This document shows, piece after piece, positions 1-8,988 of a stretch of DNA of 9,891 nt. The position numbers and the translations under genes are program-made. The notes under the pieces were generated by a model. It did not search any database, had not been told where the DNA came from, and saw only the letters and a list, made by a program, of their open reading frames with translations. How positions within the stretch are numbered: position 1 is the stretch's first letter; each line of letters begins with the position of its first letter. Source of the stretch: Desulfuromonadales bacterium (GTDB lineage Bacteria > Desulfobacterota > Desulfuromonadia > Geobacterales > Pseudopelobacteraceae); NCBI GenBank assembly GCA_015688915.1, contig JAATGX010000157.1:1-9891 (forward strand). The letters are read 5' to 3'.

Positions 1-189
1 AATATCCGCCGGGTTTCAACGGTGTTCCAGAAGGAGATTGTAACCGGCGGCAGGCTTATCCATTCCGCCGATAACTACGCCGTGGATGAATTCGAGCTTT
101 TGGTTTTATCGTACTATCAGAAGCTGAACGAGGAACGGCAGGGGATTCTGGATGCCTTCAAGAACACCGGGAGGGCCTACGGGGTATGA
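1..189 (+). CDS. mntA: MntA-like nucleotidyltransferase antitoxin, C-terminal part (cut by window edge)
   Basis: Frame 1 is open from the first base to a TGA at 187-189 and gives 62 C-terminal residues. The segment EIVTGGRLIHSADNYAVDEF, followed by a charged helix containing LSYYQKLNEERQ, resembles the end of MntA-type minimal nucleotidyltransferases. In that family a strand of the form 'G-x-L-I' is followed by a short helical tail. The catalytic GSx10DxD region would lie upstream of the window and cannot be checked. The stop codon overlaps the start of the next gene (ATGA, 186-189), the tight coupling usual for MntA-HepT pairs. In that system MntA transfers AMP to a tyrosine of the HEPN toxin and so neutralises it. 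The assignment rests mainly on the HepT neighbour plus this short tail; any nucleotidyltransferase paired with a HEPN protein would look similar. Confidence 0.65.
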   Translation, partial: NIRRVSTVFQKEIVTGGRLIHSADNYAVDEFELLVLSYYQKLNEERQGILDAFKNTGRAYGV

Positions 190-608
190 ACGATATCGTC
201 ATCAATAAAATCGCCAGCATCCAGCGCTGCATTGAGCGTGCCCGCGAGGAATATCAGGGCAACCGGGCCAGGTTCGATACTGATTTCTCAAAACAGGATG
301 CAGCGATACTGAACGTGATCCGCGCCTGTGAACAGGCCATCGATTTGGCGAATCACCTCATCAGAACTTACAGAATGGGGATTCCCGCTTCCAGCGGAGA
401 ATCATTCGAACTGCTGGAGCGAAAACAGGTGATTGACGCGCCTCTGGCAGGGAGGTTGCGCAACATGGTTCACTTCCGCAATACCGTCATCCACGACTAC
501 CAGCGGGTGAACCTGGACATCGTGAAGGCGGTCATTGTTTCCGGACTGGATGATCTGGTGCAATTTGGTGACCGTATCATGGAGTTTTTAAAAACCACCC
601 GTCCATAG
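186..608 (+). CDS. hepT: HepT-like HEPN ribonuclease toxin (DUF86 family)
   Basis: This is a 140-residue all-helical protein of the HEPN/DUF86 family. The diagnostic Rx4HxY motif is intact: Arg98, His103 and Tyr105 in the segment FRNTVIHDYQRVN. In characterised HepT proteins the Arg and His form the RNase site at the dimer interface, and the Tyr is the residue AMPylated by MntA. The start ATG at 186 overlaps the upstream stop and has GGGAGGG at 169-175 as ribosome binding site. Gene order (nucleotidyltransferase, then HEPN) and ATGA coupling fit a type VII toxin-antitoxin pair. The gene ends 40 bases before carB with no visible terminator, so transcription may continue into carB. HEPN proteins of this kind also occur in defence islands, but no other defence gene is seen here. 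Confidence 0.85.
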   Translation: MNDIVINKIASIQRCIERAREEYQGNRARFDTDFSKQDAAILNVIRACEQAIDLANHLIRTYRMGIPASSGESFELLERKQVIDAPLAGRLRNMVHFRNTVIHDYQRVNLDIVKAVIVSGLDDLVQFGDRIMEFLKTTRP

Positions 609-632
609 GTTTCGAAATACATAAAGACACAC

Positions 633-638
633 AAGGAG
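633..638 (+). promoter_or_regulatory. Shine-Dalgarno site of carB
   Basis: AAGGAG lies ten bases before the ATG at 649 and fixes that start. No convincing -35/-10 pair is visible in the 40-base gap after hepT, so carB may depend on readthrough from upstream or on a promoter inside hepT. Confidence 0.7.
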
Positions 639-648
639 TTGCATCAAC

Positions 649-3885
<3,237 letters not shown>

Positions 3886-3911
3886 CAAATTCGTAGAGGA
3901 GCACACTGTAG

Positions 3912-4388
3912 ATGTCCCATTCCATACCGTTGACAAAAGAGAGCCACGAGGCGTTGCAGGAAGAACTCAAACGCCTGATTCGCGAGGAACGTCCCAAGGT
4001 GATTCAGGACATTGCCGAGGCCCGTGCCCACGGCGACCTTTCGGAAAACGCCGAATACGACGCCGCCAAAAACCGCCAGGGCTTCATCGAGGGGCGCATA
4101 CAGGAGATCAACGGCAAACTGGCCCGCGCCCATGTGGTTGACCTGACCGGCATGAATCCCGACAAGGTGGTGTTCGGTTCATACGTAACCCTCTATGACA
4201 CCGCGTCGGAAGAAGAGGTCACCTACCGGATCGTCGGTGAGGACGAGGCCGACATCAAGCTGGGCAAGATCTCCTGCACCTCGCCGGTGGGCAAGGCGTT
4301 GATCGGCCACAAGCTGGACGACACGGTGAAGGTCACGGTTCCGGCGGGGACCAAGGAATACGAGATCATCGACATCAAGTACGAGTAA
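3912..4388 (+). CDS. greA: Transcription elongation factor GreA
   Basis: This is a 158-residue protein, the normal GreA length. GreA enters the RNA polymerase secondary channel and stimulates cleavage of backtracked transcripts. The N-terminal half (about residues 1-77) is the antiparallel coiled coil. It carries the tip motif HGDLSENAEYDAAK with acidic residues Asp42 and Glu45, equivalent to the catalytic pair in other GreA proteins. The C-terminal half is the FKBP-like domain, with GSYVTLYDTASEEEVTYRIV and then SPVGKALIGHKLDDTVKVTVP. The ATG at 3912 is preceded by AGAGGAG at 3895-3901. The 26-base gap after carB supports an operon. An imperfect inverted-repeat element follows directly after the stop. 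Confidence 0.97.
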   Translation: MSHSIPLTKESHEALQEELKRLIREERPKVIQDIAEARAHGDLSENAEYDAAKNRQGFIEGRIQEINGKLARAHVVDLTGMNPDKVVFGSYVTLYDTASEEEVTYRIVGEDEADIKLGKISCTSPVGKALIGHKLDDTVKVTVPAGTKEYEIIDIKYE

Positions 4389-4389
4389 A

Positions 4390-4509
4390 GGAATTCGAAA
4401 AAAGTCCATCTGCGGCGTTACGCTCATCCTTCGTCGCTGCGGCGTATTACACATACGCCTCACTCCTCAGAATTCGCAAGCCTTGCATCGGGAGCTTTTT
4501 TCAAATCCC
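4390..4509. repeat. REP-like imperfect inverted-repeat element between greA and the DUF1858 gene
   Basis: About 120 bases fill the gap after greA. The outer arms GAAAAAAG (4397-4404) and CTTTTTTC (4495-4502) are perfectly complementary and extend imperfectly on both sides. The centre holds a perfect 6-bp stem, GGCGTA (4441-4446) and TACGCC (4454-4459), with loop TTACACA. The left arm also contains a direct repeat, CTGCGGCGTTA at 4410-4420 and CTGCGGCGTA at 4437-4446. The right side ends in GGGAGC followed by six T, so on the + strand it could work as an attenuator or terminator for the carB-greA transcript. Its layout resembles dispersed palindromic elements that I recall from Geobacter genomes; whether it is multicopy in this genome cannot be seen here. 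Confidence 0.7.
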
Positions 4510-4517
4510 TAAAAACC

Positions 4518-4522
4518 GGAGG
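4518..4522 (+). promoter_or_regulatory. Shine-Dalgarno site of the DUF1858 gene
   Basis: GGAGG lies ten bases before the ATG at 4533 and directly after the REP-like element, so translation of this small gene is well supported. Confidence 0.7.
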
Positions 4523-4532
4523 CAATTCCACC

Positions 4533-4733
4533 ATGGCAGACAGGATCACGAAGGACATGACCTTTTTTGAAGTGATGCGCACCTACCCAGAATCGGTCAA
4601 GGTGCTGCAGAAGTACAATCTGGGGTGCATCGGCTGCATGGGCGCCCAGAACGAAAGCTTGGAGCAGGGGGCCAATGCCCATGGTATCGATGCCGATGCG
4701 CTGGTAAAGGATCTGAACGCGGCCGTGGCCTGA
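4533..4733 (+). CDS. DUF1858-domain small protein with CxxC motif
   Basis: This 66-residue protein matches the DUF1858 pattern (ScdA N-terminal-like, also called hybrid-cluster-protein-associated disulfide domain). It has a helical start ITKDMTFFEVMRTYPESVKVL, then KYNLGCIGCMGA with the cysteine pair Cys32 and Cys35, then a helix ending in VKDLNAAVA. Family members are found alone or fused to redox and Fe-S repair proteins and are thought to act through the cysteine pair; the exact role is not established. The protein is cytoplasmic, with no signal peptide or membrane segment. The start is supported by GGAGG at 4518-4522. The stop lies 74 bases before the proposed recG start. Such small genes are common in Geobacter-like genomes, which agrees with the rest of the block. 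Confidence 0.85.
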   Translation: MADRITKDMTFFEVMRTYPESVKVLQKYNLGCIGCMGAQNESLEQGANAHGIDADALVKDLNAAVA

Positions 4734-4807
4734 CCGGCTTTGATCCAAGCCGAGGCAGATGCCCTTGGAAAGTCATTACCACAACTTGTGGGACACCCCG
4801 CCATCTC

Positions 4808-7129
4808 ATGCCCATCGTAACCATCTCCGAAAACAGCGCCATCGCCATCCCCCCTGACCTCATGGAGCGCCTCGGACTCAAGCCGGGAGACGCCGTTGCC
4901 ATCGAAGAAGGGGAGGGTGGGACGATGGTCGTTCGCGCAACGCCCTCTCCTGACCCCCACCCCGATCCTCCTGCCGGCGATTTCAAACCACTGGAAGACA
5001 CCATAGCCCGCAAGAACCTCCAGACCCTGATGCAGTTCATCAGGGGGGTGGGGCCGAAACTCTCGGAACTGCTCGTCAAGCGGGGGGTGAATACGGTCGA
5101 GGATGCCCTGTACCTGCTGCCGCACCGCTACGAGGACCGGCGCGAGGTGCGGCCCATTGCGCGGCTGCGGCCCGGCTGCACCGAGGTCTTCAGCGGCGCG
5201 GTCGTTTCCGCGGACATGAGGGCCACCAAAGGGGGACGGCGCTTCTTCGAGGCAATGGTGGCCGATGTAAGCGGCAGCGTGACCCTCAAGTGGTTCAACA
5301 GCAATCCGACCTTCATGAAGCGGGTCTGGAAACCGGGCCGGAGCGGGGTGTTCACCGGCGAGATCTCCCAGTTCGGCCACCAGCGCGAGGTGCATCACCC
5401 GGATGTGGAGTGGCTGGCCGAAGGGCAAGGGGTTGAGGAGATCCTGGCCGCCGACCCGGTGAACTTCGGCCGCATCGTGCCGGTCTACCCCCTGACCGAG
5501 GGGCTGAGCCAGAAGGTCATGCGAAAGGTCATGAAGGAGGTGGTGGACCTGTTCGTCCCCTCCATCCGGGAACTGATCCCCACCGCACTTCTGGAGCCGC
5601 TCCACCTGCCCGGCCTGGCCGATTCCCTGCGCACCGTGCACCTGCCGCCGGTGGAGCTGAAAATCGACGACCTCAACGAGGGGCGCACCCCGTGGCACCG
5701 GGCCCTGGCCTTTGACGAGTTCTTCTTCTGGGAACTGGGGCTGGCCCTGAAACGGCAGGGGGTGACCCTGGAGCAGGGGATCGCCTTTCAGGTTTCCCAC
5801 CGCTATACCAAGGAACTGGCAAAATTACTCCCCTTTGAACTGACCGCTGCCCAGCGCCGGGTGCTGACCGAGATCAAGAACGACATGATGGCGCCGCACC
5901 CCATGCACCGGTTGGTGCAGGGGGACGTGGGGAGCGGCAAGACCCTGGTGGCGCTCATGGCGGCGCTTCTGGCCGTGGAAAACGGTTACCAGGTGGCGGT
6001 CATGGCCCGCACCGAGATCCTGGCCGAGCAGCACTGGCGCACCATGCACCGCTGGTGTGCCGAGTTGGGCATAGAAACCTGTCTGGTCACCTCGGGCATG
6101 AAGGGGAAGGCCAAGAGCGAGGCGTTGGCCAGGGTTGCGGACGGCAGCGCCCACATCGTCATCGGCACCCATGCCGTGATCCAGGACAAGGTGGAGTTCA
6201 GCCGCCTGGGGCTGGGGATCATCGACGAGCAGCACCGCTTCGGCGTGCTCCAGCGCGGCATCCTCAGGAAAAAGGGGGGAAACCCGGATATCCTGGTCAT
6301 GACCGCCACCCCGATCCCCCGCACCCTGGCCATGACCCTGTTCGGCGACCTTTCCCTATCCGTGATCGACGAGCTGCCGCCGGGCAGGACACCGGTGGAG
6401 ACGCGCATCTGCTTCGAGTCGCGCCGCTCCCAGGTGTACGGGATCATCCGCGAGGAGGTAGGGAAGGGGCGCCAGGCCTACGTCATCTACCCCCTGGTGG
6501 AGGAGACCGAGAAGTCTGACCTGAAGGCAGCCTCCCAGATGGTCGACCAGCTGCGGGAGACGGTCTTCCCGGACCTGCGCATCGGCCTGCTGCACGGCCG
6601 CATGAGCCCGGAGGAGAAGGAGTCGGTCATGGGCTCCTTCAAGGCCCGGGACCTGGACATCCTGGTCTCCACCACGGTGATCGAGGTGGGGATCGACGTG
6701 CCCAACGCCACGGTCATGGTCATCGAGCATGCCGAGCGTTTCGGTCTGTCCCAGTTGCACCAGTTGCGGGGCAGGGTGGGGCGGGGCGCGGCCCAATCCC
6801 GCTGTATCCTGCTGACGCCGGGCAAGCTGTCCGAGGATGGGGAGAAGCGGCTCCGGGTGATGGAGTCAACCACGGACGGCTTCCGCATTGCCGAGGCCGA
6901 CCTGGAGATCCGGGGGCCGGGCGATTTCCTCGGCACCCGCCAGTCCGGCATGCCCGATTTCCGGGTTGCCAACATCCTGCGGGACGCCGGCCTCCTGGAG
7001 CAGGCCCGCCAGGCGGCGTTCGGGCTGCTGGAGGGGGACCCGGACCTGTCAGCGCCGGTTCACGCCGCACTGCGGGAGGAGTTGCTGCGCCGCTGGGGGC
7101 AGCGGCTGGAGCTGGCTGGGATCGGGTAA
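4808..7129 (+). CDS. recG: ATP-dependent DNA helicase RecG with N-terminal AbrB-like extension
   Basis: RecG remodels stalled replication forks and branch-migrates Holliday junctions. From ATG 4808 the product has 773 residues. The RecG core starts near residue 68: a helical part with GVGPKLSELL, the OB-fold wedge domain (about 115-205), then helicase domains with Walker A GDVGSGKT (372-379), DEQH (473-476), TAT (499-501) and QLRGRVGRG (652-660). The C-terminal segment contains DLEIRGPGDFLGTRQSG. Residues 2-46 before the core (VTISENSAIAIPPDLMERLG, then LKPGDAVAIEE) read as a SpoVT/AbrB-like swapped-hairpin domain, followed by a Pro/Asp-rich linker. The frame stays open upstream to 4625, but that part lies on the DUF1858 gene and encodes low-complexity Arg/Cys/Gly-rich sequence. 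No strong ribosome site precedes 4808. An in-frame ATG at 4925, with GGGGAGGGTGGG at 4910-4921, would give a 734-residue form lacking the AbrB-like domain. Confidence 0.95.
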   Translation: MPIVTISENSAIAIPPDLMERLGLKPGDAVAIEEGEGGTMVVRATPSPDPHPDPPAGDFKPLEDTIARKNLQTLMQFIRGVGPKLSELLVKRGVNTVEDALYLLPHRYEDRREVRPIARLRPGCTEVFSGAVVSADMRATKGGRRFFEAMVADVSGSVTLKWFNSNPTFMKRVWKPGRSGVFTGEISQFGHQREVHHPDVEWLAEGQGVEEILAADPVNFGRIVPVYPLTEGLSQKVMRKVMKEVVDLFVPSIRELIPTALLEPLHLPGLADSLRTVHLPPVELKIDDLNEGRTPWHRALAFDEFFFWELGLALKRQGVTLEQGIAFQVSHRYTKELAKLLPFELTAAQRRVLTEIKNDMMAPHPMHRLVQGDVGSGKTLVALMAALLAVENGYQVAVMARTEILAEQHWRTMHRWCAELGIETCLVTSGMKGKAKSEALARVADGSAHIVIGTHAVIQDKVEFSRLGLGIIDEQHRFGVLQRGILRKKGGNPDILVMTATPIPRTLAMTLFGDLSLSVIDELPPGRTPVETRICFESRRSQVYGIIREEVGKGRQAYVIYPLVEETEKSDLKAASQMVDQLRETVFPDLRIGLLHGRMSPEEKESVMGSFKARDLDILVSTTVIEVGIDVPNATVMVIEHAERFGLSQLHQLRGRVGRGAAQSRCILLTPGKLSEDGEKRLRVMESTTDGFRIAEADLEIRGPGDFLGTRQSGMPDFRVANILRDAGLLEQARQAAFGLLEGDPDLSAPVHAALREELLRRWGQRLELAGIG

Positions 7130-7204
7130 ACCAGAGATTCGGTATTTCCCGGAGTGTGGGTACGTGCCCGCGTTTAAACCGATGCTGCCTCGAAGTTATG
7201 TATT

Positions 7205-7220
7205 ACATCAAATTTGATGT
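7205..7220. promoter_or_regulatory. Perfect 16-bp palindrome, likely operator of the first TA pair
   Basis: ACATCAAATTTGATGT is identical to its own reverse complement and lies ten bases before the toxin ATG at 7230. XRE-family antitoxins commonly bind such dyads to repress their own promoter, so this is the best operator candidate for the pair at 7230-8035. A weak promoter may overlap it (TTTAAA at 7173-7178 and TATGTA at 7197-7202, spacing 18), but neither box is strong. Confidence 0.6.
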
Positions 7221-7229
7221 TGAGTTGAT

Positions 7230-7583
7230 ATGGACTTCATAGTAGAGTTTTATGAGTCGGAAGGCGGAGGTTGTCCGGTCCGGGAGTTTCTTGATGAACT
7301 CAAGAAGAGCGATCCCGGTGACTTTGCAGCGGTGCTTGCCGGTTTGGCAAAGTTGCGCAATCGCCAGTATCATCGGGAACCGCTCTGCAAGTCGCTTGGT
7401 GACGGATTGTTTGAACTGCGCCATGTGGGCAAGCTCAACAGCCGTATTCTCTGGTTTTTTATGAAAGGTCGGCGGATCATTGCCGTACACGGCATTCGCA
7501 ACAAAGGGCAGGCCATTGCCCTGCATGACGTGAAGACGGCCGTGGAACGGATGCGCGACTGGCAACGAAGGAACGTGTCATGA
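7230..7583 (+). CDS. HigB-like toxin of the phage-derived Gp49 family
   Basis: This 117-residue basic protein fits the Gp49-like (HigB/RelE-superfamily) mRNA interferase family. It opens with VEFYESEGGGCPVREFLDEL, has a helical middle and then the family core GDGLFELRHVGKLNSRILWF at residues 57-76, followed by RRIIAVHGIRNKGQAI. Toxins of this fold cut mRNA at the ribosome; the basic residues Arg64, Arg72 and Arg90 sit where the family has its conserved positives. No strong Shine-Dalgarno precedes ATG 7230, so translation may be weak. The stop overlaps the antitoxin start (ATGA, 7580-7583), which couples the two. The toxin-first order is typical of higBA-type pairs. Composition is more A+T-rich than recG, consistent with acquired DNA. 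Confidence 0.85.
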   Translation: MDFIVEFYESEGGGCPVREFLDELKKSDPGDFAAVLAGLAKLRNRQYHREPLCKSLGDGLFELRHVGKLNSRILWFFMKGRRIIAVHGIRNKGQAIALHDVKTAVERMRDWQRRNVS

Positions 7584-8035
7584 AGAAAACGAACTTTGAC
7601 AGCTACCTTGAACAGCAGATGCAGGATCCGGACTTTGCCGCCCATTTCGAGCGGGCCGGCGAGGCATGGGACGTCGCCTTGCAGATAGCCAATCTGCGCC
7701 GTCGGGCAGGGCTGTCGCAGAAAGAGTTGGCCAAGCTGCTCAAGACGTCCCAGCAGCAGGTCAGTCGTCTGGAGTCGTCCGGTTATGAAGGGCATTCCCT
7801 CAGCATGTTGCGCCGTGTGGCAGAGGCGCTGCATGCACGTGTGCGCGTGGTGTTCGAGACGGATAATGTGTCGTCCGGAGTGCATGTTGCCGAGGGTGAT
7901 ACCCCTTATCGTGCGGGGCGTTCCAAGGTAAAATATGATGTGTCGAGACAGACAACACCGTTGGTTGCCAAGCTTTCCGGTGTTATTGATGCACAGAAAC
8001 TGAACGATCATAAAAACACCAAGATCGATACATGA
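7580..8035 (+). CDS. XRE-family antitoxin paired with the Gp49-like toxin
   Basis: This 151-residue protein has a conserved N-terminus (NFDSYLEQQMQDPDFAAHFE, then RAGEAWDVALQI) and a helix-turn-helix at about residues 36-92 (LRRRAGLSQKELAKLLKTSQ, then QQVSRLES). It is expected to bind and neutralise the upstream toxin and to repress the shared promoter, probably through the palindrome at 7205-7220. Its start overlaps the toxin stop by four bases. From about residue 95 there is a tail of more than 50 residues (VHVAEGDTPYRAGRSKVKYD onward) with no motif I recognise. As I know the family, antitoxins with this N-terminus usually end soon after the HTH, so the tail may be a readthrough extension. 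The stop overlaps a further ATG (8032). Confidence 0.85.
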   Translation: MKKTNFDSYLEQQMQDPDFAAHFERAGEAWDVALQIANLRRRAGLSQKELAKLLKTSQQQVSRLESSGYEGHSLSMLRRVAEALHARVRVVFETDNVSSGVHVAEGDTPYRAGRSKVKYDVSRQTTPLVAKLSGVIDAQKLNDHKNTKIDT

Positions 8036-8137
8036 AAGTGAAACCGAGCAAAGGTTATGCCGTCTTGTTAAGCGAGGGCGTTATATATGCAATGGAGCGG
8101 GGATGAAACGGATGGAAGAATCGGACGATTATAGAGG

Positions 8138-8176
8138 CCGCTGAACCGGGTAGAAGGCCGGTTGGGCGGTTTTTTT
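8138..8176 (+). terminator. Intrinsic terminator after the first TA pair
   Basis: Stem arms CCGCTGAACCGG (8138-8149) and CCGGTTGGGCGG (8158-8169) give ten Watson-Crick pairs, one U-G pair and one G-G mismatch around loop GTAGAAGG, followed by seven T at 8170-8176. It closes the operon at 7230-8035 and insulates the next pair. Confidence 0.85.
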
Positions 8177-8215
8177 GTACTCAGGTTGAGATGTTATTAG
8201 CGGTTCTTATTTTCA

Positions 8216-8243
8216 TTGTAAATATGACCCATTGAGGTATAAT
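8216..8243 (+). promoter_or_regulatory. Promoter of the second TA pair
   Basis: A consensus -10 box, TATAAT (8238-8243), lies 16 bases after TTGTAA (8216-8221), which matches four of six -35 positions. ATGAC (8224-8228) and GTCAT (8246-8250) form an inverted repeat across the -10 box and could be the antitoxin operator. The -10 box ends only five bases before the toxin ATG at 8249, so the transcript would start at or near the start codon. Confidence 0.6.
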
Positions 8244-8248
8244 ATGTC

Positions 8249-8582
8249 ATGAAGTCACTGCTGATTACCGTTGTGGAAACCGCCTCCTTTATGGCAGACG
8301 CAAAGGCTTGCATAGCGGGCCGAGGCAATAAACATGATTGCCGCAAATCCTGAATGCGGTGATCTTATTCAGGGCGGCGGAGGCATCCGCAAGGTCCGTT
8401 TTGCTATCGGTGGCAAGGGAAAAAGCGGTGGCGCGCGGATCATCTACTATTATCACAACGAACGGGTTCCGATCTTCCTGCTGGCCGTATTCGCCAAAAA
8501 CGACCGGGCGAATCTGACCCGGGCGGAAACGAACATGCTGGGGAATGCGGCCAAGATGCTGGCCCGCAAATACGGAGAATAA
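8249..8582 (+). pseudogene. RelE/HigB2-like toxin gene, frameshifted
   Basis: The family shape is clear but split over two frames. The frame from ATG 8249 gives MKSLLITVVETASFMADAKA, the usual N-terminus of HigB2/RelE-like toxins (V-V-E-T-x-x-F), then runs out of frame to TGA 8351-8353. The frame that is open after TAG 8313-8315 gives RAEAINMIAANPECGDLIQG, then a Gly-rich IRKVRFA stretch, IIYYYHNERVPIFLLAVFAK and NLTRAETNMLGNAAKML, all core family sequence. Joining the frames near 8312-8316 gives a protein about four residues shorter than relatives at that point. A deletion of about 11 bases would explain both the shift and the missing residues; a sequencing error is the alternative. An internal ATG at 8334 would give 82 residues without the first strand and helix, probably inactive. 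The antitoxin downstream is intact. Confidence 0.75.
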
Positions 8583-8586
8583 GAAC

Positions 8587-8883
8587 ATGGCACGGATAGC
8601 ATTCGAAAAGATCATGGCAGGCTTGGAAGATGCCCTTGCGTATGCGGATGGCGATACTTCGAGAGGCGCGGCGCATCAAGTGAGGGTTGCAGATGTGGAT
8701 ATCACCCATCTGCGGGAGAAGCTCGGGTTGTCTCAGGACCGGTTTGCCGCCTTGTTCGGTTTGAGCGCCAGAACGGTGCGTAACTGGGAACAGGGTGTCC
8801 GGCATCCCGAAGGGCCGGCGCGGATACTGTTACAGGTGATCGACCGTGAACCGGAAGCGGTGATGAGGGCGTTGCGCGGGTGA
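8587..8883 (+). CDS. XRE-family antitoxin of the broken RelE-like toxin (HigA2/NadS-like)
   Basis: This is a 98-residue protein. The N-terminal dimerisation or toxin-binding part (MARIAFEKIMAGLEDALAYA) is followed by VRVADVDITHLREKLGLSQ and a helix-turn-helix at about residues 40-92, with RFAALFGLSARTVRNWEQGV as recognition region. This pattern is typical of NadS/HigA2-like antitoxins that sit downstream of HigB2-type toxins. The start at 8587 has GGAG at 8574-8577 and follows the toxin stop by four bases. An earlier in-frame ATG at 8545 lies inside the toxin gene and adds only non-family sequence. Because the toxin reading frame is disrupted, this antitoxin may now be an orphan regulator, or may protect against a related toxin elsewhere. 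No terminator is seen after it. Confidence 0.88.
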   Translation: MARIAFEKIMAGLEDALAYADGDTSRGAAHQVRVADVDITHLREKLGLSQDRFAALFGLSARTVRNWEQGVRHPEGPARILLQVIDREPEAVMRALRG

Positions 8884-8889
8884 AAAGTG

Positions 8890-8988
8890 CAATTATGAGG
8901 GTTGAATTATGAATTATGAGAGGACGGACTTGAGAGATCGAACGAAGGAATTTGCGATCCGGGTTGTCCGTTTGTATTCGATCCTGCC
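8890..8988 (+). repeat. Direct repeat, copy 1 (four-helix-bundle gene start)
   Basis: This 99-bp segment matches 9781-9879 at 93 of 99 positions at a fixed offset of 891, without gaps. It begins with heptads AATTATG (8891-8897, 8905-8911, 8912-8918) and runs into the first 27 codons of a four-helix-bundle protein gene. Copy 1 differs from copy 2 at 8899, 8939, 8944, 8966, 8981 and 8985. Confidence 0.9.

Noticed and set aside
584..595. Palindrome GTTTTTAAAAAC at the end of hepT
   Set aside because: It is pure A/T inside the coding sequence (Phe-Leu-Lys codons) and has neither GC stem nor T tail of a terminator.
4625..4807. Longer recG start at 4625
   Set aside because: These 61 codons overlap the DUF1858 gene and encode Arg/Cys/Gly-rich sequence without any domain; the AbrB-like pattern begins at 4808.
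7156..7171. Hairpin GTGGG / CCCGC after recG as an intrinsic terminator
   Set aside because: The stem is only five pairs, one of them G-U, and is followed by just three T, so a terminator call is not supported.
8545..8586. Earlier start for the second antitoxin
   Set aside because: It falls inside the toxin coding sequence and adds 14 residues unlike the family, while 8587 has a proper GGAG site and starts the family pattern.
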